A stretch of DNA of 64,000 nt from Sphingobium naphthae (GCF_020782235.1 NZ_JAJGNO010000001.1:186001-250000); one strand, 5' to 3'; counted from the first letter of the stretch, positions 33,703-42,541 are shown. The notes: a model not told the origin generated them from the sequence alone. Numbers and translations are program-made.

Positions 33703-33777
33703 GCGGGCGTAGCTCAGGGGTAGAGCACAACCTTGCCAAGGTTGGGGTCGAGGGTTCGAATCCCTTCGCCCGCTCCA
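33703..33777 (+). tRNA. tRNA-Gly (anticodon GCC)
   Basis: Full cloverleaf on the plus strand: acceptor GCGGGCG / CGCCCGC, D-loop GCTCAGGGGTAGAGC, anticodon loop TTGCCAA with GCC, T-arm GAGGGTTCGAATCCCTT and an encoded CCA at 33775-33777. It reads GGC and GGT codons. Confidence 0.95.
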
Positions 33778-33855
33778 GTTTTCCAGTGACATAACGGATA
33801 TTCCGCCTCGCGCGGCAGCGAGCACCGCGGCTGGGCAACGTCCGGCATGGAGGCC

Positions 33856-33878
33856 GCACGGGGCGCCTGGCCCCGTGC
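33856..33878. terminator. Hairpin after the ppc gene
   Basis: Perfect 9-base stem GCACGGGGC / GCCCCGTGC with loop GCCTG, 12 bases past the ppc stop on the minus strand. No T-run follows, so its efficiency as a terminator is uncertain; it also lies downstream of tRNA-Gly on the plus strand. Confidence 0.5.
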
Positions 33879-33890
33879 AGCGCAGCGCCT

Positions 33891-36593
33891 TCAGCCGCTG
33901 TTGCGCAGGGCGGTGGCGATGGCGTTGATGGAGAGTTCGATGCCTTCCTTGATCCGGGGGTCCTCCTCGCCGGCGCGGTGGCGCTTGAGGAGTTCGACCT
34001 GCAGCAGGTTCAGCGGCTCGATATAGGGGAGGCGCAGGCGGATCGAGGTTTCGAGCGCGGGGTTCTTCTCCAGCAGCCGCGACTGGCCGGTGCAGTGGAG
34101 CAGGCCGTCATGCGCCGCCTGCCAGCCTTCGCGAATGCGACCGAAGATCGCCTGGGCTCCGTCCTGATCCTCGACCAGCGGCAGGTAGCGCGCGGCGATG
34201 CCGAGGTCGGACTTGGCGAGCACCATCTCCATATTGGCGAGCGCGGATTTGAGGAAGGCCCAATGCTGCGCCATGTCGGCGAGCAGCGCCTTGTCCTCGA
34301 AGCTGGCGAGCGCCTGGCCCACGCCATACCAGCCGGGCAGCATCACGCGGGCCTGGGCCCAGCTGAACACCCAGGGGATGGCGCGCAGATCCTCGATCCG
34401 CGTGCTCTTCTTGCGGCTGGCGGGACGCGAGCCGATCTTGAGGCCGGCGATTTCCTGGATCGGCGTCAGCTGGCGGAAGAAATCGCGGAAGCCTTCGGTG
34501 CCGTAGACGAGGTCGCGATAGGCGGCGAAGGCGTTTTTCGACAGTTCGTCCATGGCGCCCGCGAAGCGCATGGCGTCGCGTTCGGAAATGGCTTCGGGTT
34601 CCAGGCTGGCGAGCAGCGTGGCGCTGGTCATCGCTTCCAAATTGGTCATGGCGACGTCGCGCGTGCCGAATTTGGCGGCGATGACTTCGCCCTGTTCGGT
34701 GATGCGGATGCGGCCCTGCACGCTGCCGCGGGGCTGCGCCTGGATCGCCGCGAAGGCCGAGCCGCCGCCGCGCCCGACCGCGCCGCCACGGCCGTGGAAC
34801 AGCTGCATCGCCGCGCCCGCCTGGGCGAAGACCGGCTCCAGCGCCTGGCTCGCCTTGTACAGGCCCCAGGTGGAGGTGATGTAGCCGCCATCCTTGTTGC
34901 TGTCGGAATAGCCGATCATCACTTCCTGATGACCGCGCGCCTTCACCACGCCGGCGATTTCGGGGAGCCCGAAATAAGCGGACATGATCTTGGGCGCGGC
35001 CTCCAGATCGCCGATCGTTTCGAACAGCGGGATCGCCATGATCGCGGCATGGGGCGGATCGCCATTGTCGCCGACCCGCCACAGTCCCGCTTCCTTGAGC
35101 AGGATGTTGACCTCCAGCAGGTCCGACACGCTTTGCGCCATTGAGATGATATAATGGGTGATGCATTGCGGCCCGTAGAGCCGGTGCGCCTCCGCCGCGG
35201 CGTGGACGATCGCCAGTTCCGAGGCGGTTTCTTCCGAATAGGCGGAAAAGCGCGACCCGAGCGGACGGTTGTTGGCGAGTTCGCGGCGCAGCAGCGCGAT
35301 GCGCGCATATTCGTCGAGCGCGAGATAATCGCCCTCTACCCCCGCAACCTTGAGCAGTTCGGCCACGACTCGCTCATGCACGGCGCTGTTCTGCCGCATG
35401 TCGAGCGTGGCGAGGTGGAAGCCGAATGTTTCGACCGCGCGGATCAGGCGGCCGAGCGCGCCGCCGCTCGCCAGCGCGCCATTGCCCTCGCTCGCCAGCC
35501 CCTGAGCGACGACGACCAGATCGTGGCGCAGCTCCGCGGGACTGGCATAGGGTTCACCCTTGAGGCTGGAGGGCCGCGCCGGCTGCGCCCCGGTCAGGGA
35601 GACGCAGGTCGCCGCGAGGCGCGCATAAATGCCGCTGAGCGCCCGGCGGTAGGGCTCGTCCTTGCGGCTCGGCGCATCGTCGCCGCTGGCTTCGGCCAGG
35701 TCCAGCACCGCCTGGGGCACATGAGCCAGTTCGGTGGAAAGCGACAGTTCGGCGCCCAGCGCATGAACGCCATCGAGATAATAAGCGATCGCCGCCGCCG
35801 CGCCGCGCCTCAGCGCATATTGCAGCTGTGGCGCCTGCACGAAGGGATTGCCGTCGCGATCGCCGCCGATCCAGCTGCCGACGCGCAGGAAGCTTTGCGG
35901 CCGCGCGCCCAGCACGCGTTCCCAGCGGGCATAGAGGGCCGGCAGCACGGGCAGGAAGCTGTCGCGGAAATAAGCGAGGACATTTTCGATCTCGTCGGCA
36001 ACGAACAGCTTTTCCCGGCGCAGCGGGCGCGTCTGCCACAGCAAGGCGATCTGGCGGAAGATCGCTTCGTCGAGATTTTCGCCGTCGGCCGTCTCCGTGC
36101 GGCCGGCATCCTTCAGATGCATGAGGTCGGCGATGCGATTCTTGTGATCGATCATGCTTTTGCGCCGCACCTCCGTCGGATGGGCGGTGAGCACCGGCAC
36201 GATCAGGCTATGGGCCAGCAGGTCGAGCACGGCGTCGCGATCGACGCCATGCGAGTCGAGCCGCTTCATCGCGGATGCGACGTCCGCACCCGGTTCGGCG
36301 GCGACACCCTGTCGATCCTCGGCCAGGTTGGCGAGCATCGAAAAGAGCATGAAGCCGCGCGTGAAGTTGAGCGTGTCGTCCAGACCGAGCGCATCAAGAC
36401 CCGTGTCGGTCAGGTCCGCGCCCTGCACGCCCCGCGCCCGGTCGACCGACGCCGAGCGGATATATTCGGTCTGCTGGTAGAGCTTCTCCCCGCCATAGGC
36501 GCGAATGACGTCCCCCAGCAGCCGCCCGAGATAGCGGATGTCGGGATTTTGCGTGATCGCAGGGGCGGACGGAGTGGGTGCAGGAGTCGCCAT
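33891..36593 (-). CDS. ppc: Phosphoenolpyruvate carboxylase
   Basis: Adds bicarbonate to phosphoenolpyruvate to give oxaloacetate, refilling the citric acid cycle. The 900-residue length is usual. Catalytic His138 is in VLTAHPTEVRRKS; the PEP-binding loop is LFHGRGGAVGRGGG; MIGYSDSNKDGGYITS and the GSRPASRKKS loop are also present. The C-terminus ends RNSG, close to the family's RNTG. It stands alone; the 950 bases upstream are mostly repeats. Confidence 0.97.
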   Translation of the reverse strand: MATPAPTPSAPAITQNPDIRYLGRLLGDVIRAYGGEKLYQQTEYIRSASVDRARGVQGADLTDTGLDALGLDDTLNFTRGFMLFSMLANLAEDRQGVAAEPGADVASAMKRLDSHGVDRDAVLDLLAHSLIVPVLTAHPTEVRRKSMIDHKNRIADLMHLKDAGRTETADGENLDEAIFRQIALLWQTRPLRREKLFVADEIENVLAYFRDSFLPVLPALYARWERVLGARPQSFLRVGSWIGGDRDGNPFVQAPQLQYALRRGAAAAIAYYLDGVHALGAELSLSTELAHVPQAVLDLAEASGDDAPSRKDEPYRRALSGIYARLAATCVSLTGAQPARPSSLKGEPYASPAELRHDLVVVAQGLASEGNGALASGGALGRLIRAVETFGFHLATLDMRQNSAVHERVVAELLKVAGVEGDYLALDEYARIALLRRELANNRPLGSRFSAYSEETASELAIVHAAAEAHRLYGPQCITHYIISMAQSVSDLLEVNILLKEAGLWRVGDNGDPPHAAIMAIPLFETIGDLEAAPKIMSAYFGLPEIAGVVKARGHQEVMIGYSDSNKDGGYITSTWGLYKASQALEPVFAQAGAAMQLFHGRGGAVGRGGGSAFAAIQAQPRGSVQGRIRITEQGEVIAAKFGTRDVAMTNLEAMTSATLLASLEPEAISERDAMRFAGAMDELSKNAFAAYRDLVYGTEGFRDFFRQLTPIQEIAGLKIGSRPASRKKSTRIEDLRAIPWVFSWAQARVMLPGWYGVGQALASFEDKALLADMAQHWAFLKSALANMEMVLAKSDLGIAARYLPLVEDQDGAQAIFGRIREGWQAAHDGLLHCTGQSRLLEKNPALETSIRLRLPYIEPLNLLQVELLKRHRAGEEDPRIKEGIELSINAIATALRNSG

Positions 36594-36836
36594 GGGCGCG
36601 GATGCTGCATTGCAACAGGGGAGGGGTCAAGGGGCGCAGGGTGGCGCGGCGGTCGAAACCGGCGATCAGGGGCAACCTTGCCACTGCGATCCGCTTTCGC
36701 GCGCCATGCAGGACTGGCCCCCGCAACTCTGCGCCCTGACGGCGGGCCGGCGTCCGGCTCCGCCACCGGCGCGGGCGAGGAAAAGCAGGATGCCGGGTCA
36801 GCGATGCGGGACGGGCAAGGAACGACCATCCTTCAC

Positions 36837-36918
36837 CGTCATCCCGGCCTTGAGCCGGGATCCCGCTTCTTCATTTGAGCGAAGAAAAGCGGGATGCCGG
36901 GCCAGGCCCGGCATGACG
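36837..36918. repeat. Palindromic intergenic repeat A
   Basis: An 82-base block bounded by CGTCAT and ATGACG. It holds three nested hairpins: CCCGGC..GCCGGG at the left, a GCTTCTTC..GAAGAAAAGC pair in the middle, and GCCGGGCC..GGCCCGGC at the right. It matches the general form of REP-like elements widespread in alphaproteobacteria. No coding capacity. First block of a longer repeat tract upstream of ppc. Confidence 0.75.
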
Positions 36919-36967
36919 ACTGCAGGAATGGCAGGAAGCGGACCAACAGCGGCCGCAAAGCCCTTAT

Positions 36968-37085
36968 CCTCCCCTGGCAGGGGAGGTGGCTGGCCAAAGG
37001 CCAGACGGAGGGGTGTCCCGCCATCGTTAGGGTGACAACCCTCCGTCCCGCGCGCCGCGCGCGACACCTCCCCTTCCAGGGGAGG
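36968..37085. repeat. Palindrome-ended repeat B
   Basis: A 118-base block. The left end is the palindrome CCTCCCCTGGCAGGGGAGG and the right end is CCTCCCCTTCCAGGGGAGG (37067-37085). Inner arms ACGGAGGG and CCCTCCGT are also inverted. The design is the same as the element between pdxJ and acpS, so they probably belong to one family. Confidence 0.8.
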
Positions 37086-37107
37086 ATGGCTGAAAACCAC
37101 CCCTCTC

Positions 37108-37183
37108 GTCATTCCCGCGAAGGCGGGAATCCAACTCGCTACCGGGTCGGCGCCAGAATTTTGAACGTCGGATGTCGACCAAA
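37108..37183 (+). repeat. Direct repeat C, copy 1
   Basis: A 76-base sequence that starts GTCATTCCCGCGAAGGCGGG and ends GTCGGATGTCGACCAAA. It returns nearly unchanged at 37401-37477. The first 25 bases form a hairpin of the TTCCCGC..GCGGGAA kind. Confidence 0.85.
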
Positions 37184-37193
37184 GTAGGACATT

Positions 37194-37370
37194 CCTTCTC
37201 CCTTGAGGGAGAAGGATACGAAGCCTTGCCGCGTAGCGGCTAGGCGGAGTTGGATGAGGGGCATTGGCGCGACCTCGGCCTATTCCTTGCGAGGTTGCCG
37301 CCCCCTCACCCAGCTACGACTAGGCAGCAAGCTGCCAAGTCTGCGCAGCCCTCTCCCTCCAGGGAGAGGG
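37194..37370. repeat. Palindrome-ended repeat D, lying between the two C copies
   Basis: A 177-base block from CCTTCTCCCTTGAGGGAGAAG to CCCTCTCCCTCCAGGGAGAG, each end a palindrome around CTCCCT..AGGGAG. It resembles element B and the pdxJ-acpS element in build. It separates the two C copies, as if it had inserted there or had duplicated its flank. No frame is supported. Confidence 0.78.
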
Positions 37371-37400
37371 ATATAGAATGTCTTGTTTTGCACCCTCTCC

Positions 37401-37477
37401 GTCATTCCCGCGAAAGCGGGGATCCAACTCTCCAACGGGTCCGCGCCAGAACTTTTGAGTGTCGGATGTCGACCAAA
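37401..37477 (+). repeat. Direct repeat C, copy 2
   Basis: A 77-base near copy of 37108-37183 (GTCATTCCCGCGAAAGCGGG at the start, the same GTCGGATGTCGACCAAA end). The frame of the following membrane protein extends back into this copy, but that part is not likely to be coding. Confidence 0.85.
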
Positions 37478-37551
37478 AATCGACGTTTATTCGATGGGAA
37501 TACTACTCAAAAAGCCGTCATACCGGGCTATGCTTTTTTACTGGCCCCGTT

Positions 37552-38034
37552 ATGCTGAAACGCCAATCATTTTACTCAATGCTATGGTCGGTGATGCACA
37601 GACTTCGATTAAGCCTGACGATTAGTCTACTCGGCATGTGGCTGTCATCACTGCTTTTCCCTGCAATGGGGACGGTTGGCGAACCGCTCGTTAGAGGGAT
37701 ATACGTCCTGTTAATCGGGCCACTCGGATTTCTCGCTTTCCAGTTCGGCTGGATTGGAAATATCTTTTTTCTCTGGGGATTATCGCTACTGGCTAGCAGC
37801 CGGACTGCGGCAAGAAAATGTGGTTGGATGGCCGTTGGATTGATTGGCACAGCCTTATCATCCGCGTTCTTCGTCACTTGGCCAGAGGGGCAAAAACCCG
37901 CAATCATCCATGGCTTGGGCTATTATCTATGGATGGCGTGTATAATCGGTTTGGCATGCTTACTATGGGCGCGGGCGCTTGGAACTTTCGATCGCATCAG
38001 CGAGGAAACCTTTTTCGGAAAAATCAAAAGGTGA
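37552..38034 (+). CDS. Small membrane protein of lower GC, unknown
   Basis: A 160-residue protein with about four hydrophobic helices (LTISLLGMWLSSLLFP, GIYVLLIGPLGFLAFQFGWIG, GWMAVGLIGTALSSAFFV, LGYYLWMACIIGLACLLWA). The codons are visibly richer in A and T than in neighbouring genes, and the gene abuts a repeat tract, both signs of acquisition. The start is uncertain: ATG 37552 keeps the frame clear of repeat C; 37579 is the next choice. No ribosome binding site stands out. Family not recognised. Confidence 0.55.
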   Translation: MLKRQSFYSMLWSVMHRLRLSLTISLLGMWLSSLLFPAMGTVGEPLVRGIYVLLIGPLGFLAFQFGWIGNIFFLWGLSLLASSRTAARKCGWMAVGLIGTALSSAFFVTWPEGQKPAIIHGLGYYLWMACIIGLACLLWARALGTFDRISEETFFGKIKR

Positions 38035-38252
38035 AAGTCGTCCGCTGTCGCATCGCTATTCTCCATACCGGACAGTCGTAAATCCACCCAAATTCGCCAT
38101 GCCCACGCAGGCGAAAACCCGTCTCCCGCCCTGCCCCCCATCGGCCGATTGACAGAAGGGTTCAGCGCTTGCGCGGGAATGACGGTGCATGACGGCTCCC
38201 CCCGCCTCAAACCCTCTTTCCTATTCGCGCATCCTCTGATCTATCCTGTCGG

Positions 38253-38548
38253 ATGGACCAGAACCCCGCCCCCCGCCCCGCCAAGCCATCGCCGTCCGCC
38301 CCGGCCGATCGCGCCCACTGGACCCCGGCCAGGCAGCGCCGCTTCCTGATCGCCCTGCTCGACAGCGGCTGCGTCGCGCAGGCGGCGCGCAGCGTCGGCA
38401 TGTCGCCGACCAGCGCGCACCGGCTGCGCCGCCGCCTTGCCGGCACCATGTTCGACCAGAGTGGAGCTGGGCGCTCAAGCGTCATGCCGAACGCATGGCC
38501 GATCCCTTCGCGCCCGACCAGCCGCCCCCGCCGGCGACGCCGCAGTGA
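38253..38548 (+). pseudogene. Frameshifted helix-turn-helix protein
   Basis: The first 68 codons read as a short DNA-binding-like domain (WTPARQRRFLIALLDSGCVA, then QAARSVGMSPTSAHRLRRR), a type common in sphingomonads. After GTMFD at about 38456 the frame loses sense, but the frame shifted by two at 38459 continues with EWSWALKRHAERMADPF and stops cleanly at TGA 38546-38548. The two halves together look like one protein of about 98 residues with one base missing. It could be a real pseudogene, a sequencing error, or a programmed shift. Confidence 0.6.
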
Positions 38549-38814
38549 CACCCGGTCGGGGCCTGACCATGACCTTGCCATGGCCTCGTCCGGTCGTGTC
38601 GGGCGCGCGGCCGGGGCCGGGCGCTGTCCCGGCCGCCGCCGCCCGATGGCGCGATGCTGTCCCGACCTTTACCCAACCGCTGCCTGAAGGGGGCTTTGCC
38701 GGGACTTCACCGTTACTTTTGGCCCGATTCGCCCGACAACGGTGTGAACTTCGGGCCGCCGTCGATCGCGCGCCGCCCCTTGCACTCCCCCGCCGCCCGC
38801 GCCAAAAGCGCCGC

Positions 38815-40266
38815 GTGACCGCCAGCATCAGCATAGGAACCGATCATCACGGCAAGGACGTGCTGGTCGACGTGGAGGAATTGCTCGCCACCCGTCTGCT
38901 CGTCCAGGGCAATTCGGGGTCGGGCAAGTCGCACCTTTTGCGCCGGCTGCTGGAGGAAAGCGCCGCCATGGTGCAGCAGGTGGTGATCGACCCGGAAGGC
39001 GACTTCGTCACGCTGGCGGACGAATATGGCCATGTGGTGATCGATGCCGGCGACTATAATGAGCGCGAGATCGTCACCATGGCGACGCGCATCCGCGAAC
39101 ATCGCGCATCGGTCGTGCTGAGCCTCGATTCGCTGGAACTGGAGGCGCAGATGAAATGCGCCGCCACATTCCTGTCGACCCTGTTCGATGCGCCGCGCGA
39201 CCATTGGTATCCGGCGCTGGTCGTCGTCGACGAAGCGCAGATGTTCGCGCCGGTGGCTGCAGGCGACGTGTCGGACGAGGCGCGCCGCCTTTCGCTGGCG
39301 GCGATGACCAACCTCATGTGCCGGGGGCGCAAGCGCGGCCTGGCCGGGGTCATCGCGACGCAGCGCCTCGCCAAGCTGGCCAAGAATGTCGCGGCCGAAG
39401 CCTCCAACTTCCTGATGGGGCGCACCTTCCTCGACATCGACATGGCGCGCGCGGCCGATCTGCTGGGCATGGAGCGGCGACAGGCCGAACAGATACGCGA
39501 CCTGGAGCGCGGCCGCTTCCTGGGCCTGGGCCCCGCCATCGCCCGCCGGCCCGTGAATGTGAAGATCGGTGCGGTCAGGACCGGCACGCGCGGCGGCGCG
39601 CACAAGCTGATGCCGCCGCCGGTCGCCGCGTCCGAGGATTTCCAGGAACTGCTCTTCGCGCGGGTGGAGGAGGAGGCGCTGCCCACGCCGCCGCCGCGCA
39701 CCGAGCCCCCGCCCCGCCCCGCCGAGGAGATCATGCGCGCGCTCGCCGACGCGCCGCAGGCCAAGCCCGCCGCGCCCGAACTCGACTTTGGCGAGAATGA
39801 GCCGGTGGTGATCGCCGTTCTGGAAGAGATCGTCGCCGACCTGGGCGATGCGGCCCCCGGGGTTGCAAGCCTCTACCAGGATTTCGGCGTCCGCTGCCGG
39901 ATGAAGGGGCTGAAGAAATCGCCGCTCGACCTGCCTGCCTTTCGCAAGCGTTTCGCCATGGCGCAGGCGGGGATGGCCGATGCCGACGATCCGCGCTGGC
40001 AGGATGCGATCCGTGCGGCAGAGCCCGTGCCCGAGGACATGCTGGCGCCCTTCCTGCTGATCGCGCGGGCGGCGATCGACGGGCGGCCCTGCCCCGACGA
40101 CAACGCGCTCGCCCGCGCCTATGGCACCAGCTCGCCCGGCCGCGTGCGCCGGCTGATCGACTATATGGAAAAACTGGGCGTCATCGTCGCGCGCACGGAT
40201 TTTTCGGGCAAGCGCTCGATCGGGCTGCCGGGGCTCGGTTTGTCGACGGCGGCGGCGGAAGGATGA
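38815..40266 (+). CDS. HerA-like ATP-binding protein (DUF87)
   Basis: A 483-residue P-loop ATPase of the HerA/FtsK-like group. Walker A is in QGNSGSGKSHLLRRLLEES (about residues 31-49) and Walker B in PALVVVDEAQMFAP (about 139-152); GRKRGLAGVIATQR follows as the sensor region. The C-terminal part, after a Pro-rich linker (about 280-305), has a winged-helix-like end (YGTSSPGRVRRLIDYMEKLG). Bacterial homologues are uncharacterised; archaeal HerA pumps DNA with NurA, but no nuclease gene is adjacent here. Start is GTG at 38815, chosen by family N-terminus. Its stop overlaps the phosphatase start by four bases. Confidence 0.82.
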   Translation: MTASISIGTDHHGKDVLVDVEELLATRLLVQGNSGSGKSHLLRRLLEESAAMVQQVVIDPEGDFVTLADEYGHVVIDAGDYNEREIVTMATRIREHRASVVLSLDSLELEAQMKCAATFLSTLFDAPRDHWYPALVVVDEAQMFAPVAAGDVSDEARRLSLAAMTNLMCRGRKRGLAGVIATQRLAKLAKNVAAEASNFLMGRTFLDIDMARAADLLGMERRQAEQIRDLERGRFLGLGPAIARRPVNVKIGAVRTGTRGGAHKLMPPPVAASEDFQELLFARVEEEALPTPPPRTEPPPRPAEEIMRALADAPQAKPAAPELDFGENEPVVIAVLEEIVADLGDAAPGVASLYQDFGVRCRMKGLKKSPLDLPAFRKRFAMAQAGMADADDPRWQDAIRAAEPVPEDMLAPFLLIARAAIDGRPCPDDNALARAYGTSSPGRVRRLIDYMEKLGVIVARTDFSGKRSIGLPGLGLSTAAAEG

Positions 40267-40727
40267 GCATGCCGGCGATCCTGCTCGTGTGCCTCGGCAA
40301 TATCTGCCGGTCGCCGCTGGCGGAGGCAGCGTTGCGTGCGGCGGCCGAACAAGCCGGCGTCGACATGGCCGTGGAGTCGGCCGGCACCGGCGACTGGCAT
40401 GTGGGCAGCGCGCCCGATCGGCGCGCGCAGGCGGTGGCGCTGCGCCATGGCATCGATATCGCCGGCTATCGCGGACGCCAGGTGCAGGCGGAGGATTTTC
40501 ACCGCTTCACCCATATATTCGCGCTGGACAGCGACAATTTGCGCCAGCTGCGCCGCATGCGTCCGGCCGATGGCGCCGCGCATCTCGGCCTGCTGATGGA
40601 CATGGTGCCGGGCCGCGCGGGCAGCAGCGTCGCCGACCCCTATTATGGCGATGATGCCGGGTTCGACCGGACATGGGACGATGTCACCCGCGCGGCCGAG
40701 GCCATCGTCGCGCATCTATCGCCGTGA
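40263..40727 (+). CDS. Low-molecular-weight protein-tyrosine phosphatase
   Basis: A 154-residue phosphatase. The catalytic P-loop VCLGNICRSPLAEA lies at residues 9-22 with the CX5R motif, and the acid is in DPYYGDD (about 125-131). Bacterial members usually act on tyrosine kinases of capsule synthesis or on arsenate, but neither partner is nearby. It starts inside the stop of the HerA-like gene (ATGA), so the two are cotranslated. Confidence 0.92.
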   Translation: MSMPAILLVCLGNICRSPLAEAALRAAAEQAGVDMAVESAGTGDWHVGSAPDRRAQAVALRHGIDIAGYRGRQVQAEDFHRFTHIFALDSDNLRQLRRMRPADGAAHLGLLMDMVPGRAGSSVADPYYGDDAGFDRTWDDVTRAAEAIVAHLSP

Positions 40728-40761
40728 GGACGTCGGCAACGGCCCGCGCCGCCGCAGGCGA

Positions 40762-42279
40762 TCAGAGCGTCACGCCGCGCTTCCAGATGGCGATGTCGCG
40801 CTCGCCATTGCGTTCGTTGCGCGCCGGTTCGCCCGAGGCAATGGCGCAAATGCGCGTCATCAGCGCATCGGCGGCGGCATCCAGCCCATCGTCCAGCACC
40901 TGCGCCGCGTCGAAGTCGATCCAGGCGGGCTTGCGCGCGGCGAGATCATGGTTGGTGGCGAGCTTGAGCGTCGGCACCGGGCTGCCGAGCGGCGTGCCCC
41001 GGCCGGTGGAAAAGAGCGTGATCGTCGCGCCCGCCGCGGCCAGCGCCGTGGTGGATACAGCGTCATTGCCGGGCGCTTCGAGCAGCGACAGGCCGGGGCG
41101 CCGCAGCCGTTCGCCATAGCCGAGCACGTCCATGAGCGGGGCATGGCCGCCCTTCTGCACCGCGCCCAGCGACTTTTCCTCCAGCGTGGTGATGCCGCCC
41201 GCGACATTGCCGGGGCTGGGATTTTCGGAGATCGGCTCGCCATGGTCGATGAAATAGCGTTTGAAGCGGTTCACCAGCGCCACGAGATCATCGAAGACCT
41301 GCCGGTTTGCCGCGCGCTGCATCAGCAGCCGTTCGGCGCCGAAGATTTCGGGTATCTCGGTCAGGATCGCCTGCCCGCCGGCGGCCGTCACCATGTCGGC
41401 GATGCGTCCGATCAGCGGATTGGCGGTCAGGCCCGACAGGCCGTCGGACCCGCCACATTTGAGGCCGACGCGCAGGGCTTCGAGCCCGACCTCCTCGCGC
41501 TCGTCCTGCGCGGCGATCGCGACCAGTTCGTCGATCGCCTGCGCCGCCGCATCATATTCGTCCACGCTCATCTGCGCGCCCACCGTGCGGATGCGATCGC
41601 GCCGCCCCTGCGGCACCCGCTCCAGCAGCGCCGCCAGCTGGTTCTCCTCGCAGCCCAGCCCCATCAGCAGCACGCCGCCCGCATTGGGGCTGCTCGCCAG
41701 CGCCGCCAGCAGCCGCGCCGTGCCGTCGAGGTCATCGCCCAGTTGCGAGCAGCCCAGCGGATGCGGGAAAGCGACCACATCATCCACCTGCTCCCGATGG
41801 CGCGCGGCCGCCCGCTGCGCCACGCGCTCGGCGGTGCGGGCCACGCAACCTACGGTCGGGATGACCCAGATCTCGTTGCGCGTGCCGACCGATCCGTCGG
41901 CGCGCCGATAACCGCGGAAGCGCCAGTCGCCGGGCGCGCGCTGCGGCCGCGGCGCGATCGGCGCATAGTCATAGGGTTCCTCGGCGCGCAAATTGGTGAC
42001 GAGATTATGGCTGTGTACATGATCGCCCATGCCAATGTCGCACGTCGCGGTGCCGATCGGCCAGCCATAGCGATGGACGGGCGCGCCGGCCCCGATCGAC
42101 CGCACCGCCACCTTGTGTCCGCGCGCGATGGGCTCCGCGACAGTGAGCACCGCGCCAGCGACGTCGATCCTCTCCCCGGCCTCCAGCGCGCGCAGAGCGA
42201 CCGCCACCTCGTCATTGGGCGCGATCCGCACGACATCGGGCAAGGTCGGGAGAACAAGAGTGTCGGGAGCATGATCCAT
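40762..42279 (-). CDS. Altronate/galactarate dehydratase family (UxaA)
   Basis: A 505-residue enzyme of the UxaA/GarD family, which dehydrates sugar acids with an iron cofactor. The small N-terminal SAF domain (about residues 15-95, ending CDIGMGDHVHSHNL) and the large catalytic part (VGTRNEIWVIPTVGC, FPHPLGCSQLGDDLDGT, GLKCGGSDGLSGLTANP) are both present. Altronate is the usual substrate of such fused forms. No other hexuronate gene lies next to it, so the physiological role is open. Confidence 0.88.
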   Translation of the reverse strand: MDHAPDTLVLPTLPDVVRIAPNDEVAVALRALEAGERIDVAGAVLTVAEPIARGHKVAVRSIGAGAPVHRYGWPIGTATCDIGMGDHVHSHNLVTNLRAEEPYDYAPIAPRPQRAPGDWRFRGYRRADGSVGTRNEIWVIPTVGCVARTAERVAQRAAARHREQVDDVVAFPHPLGCSQLGDDLDGTARLLAALASSPNAGGVLLMGLGCEENQLAALLERVPQGRRDRIRTVGAQMSVDEYDAAAQAIDELVAIAAQDEREEVGLEALRVGLKCGGSDGLSGLTANPLIGRIADMVTAAGGQAILTEIPEIFGAERLLMQRAANRQVFDDLVALVNRFKRYFIDHGEPISENPSPGNVAGGITTLEEKSLGAVQKGGHAPLMDVLGYGERLRRPGLSLLEAPGNDAVSTTALAAAGATITLFSTGRGTPLGSPVPTLKLATNHDLAARKPAWIDFDAAQVLDDGLDAAADALMTRICAIASGEPARNERNGERDIAIWKRGVTL

Positions 42280-42466
42280 GCATCCGGAATATCATCTGTG
42301 CCACCGCTAGCACAAGGCCGTCGCGGATGTGCGTCGTTGGCTGGGCGGCGCGCCATGACGGCGACAGGTGCCGATGAACGGATCGTAGCGGAAGGATTTG
42401 CCGAGGGGCGGGACGGAGATCCGCGAGGAATAACCCTTGCGCATCACATTTCCGGATCATGGGAAA

Positions 42467-42541
42467 TGGTGACCCCTACGGGAATCGAACCCGTGTTTCA
42501 GCCGTGAAAGGGCCGCGTCCTAACCGCTAGACGAAGGGGCC
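42467..42541 (-). tRNA. tRNA-Glu (anticodon TTC)
   Basis: Minus-strand cloverleaf: acceptor GGCCCCT / AGGGGTC (one G-U pair), D-arm GTCTAGCGGTTAGGAC, anticodon loop CTTTCAC with TTC, T-arm ACGGGTTCGATTCCCGT and an encoded CCA (42467-42469). It reads GAA and GAG. Confidence 0.94.

Noticed and set aside
36837..37477. CRISPR array
   Set aside because: The repeats differ in kind, length and orientation and there are no regular spacers; cas genes are absent.
37459..37551. N-terminal extension of the low-GC membrane protein
   Set aside because: This part of the frame lies on repeat C copy 2 and beyond, without membrane or family signals.
38549..38814. N-terminal extension of the HerA-like protein
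   Set aside because: The frame is open, but it overlaps the frameshifted gene's end and reads as low-complexity Arg/Ala/Pro; the family begins at the GTG.
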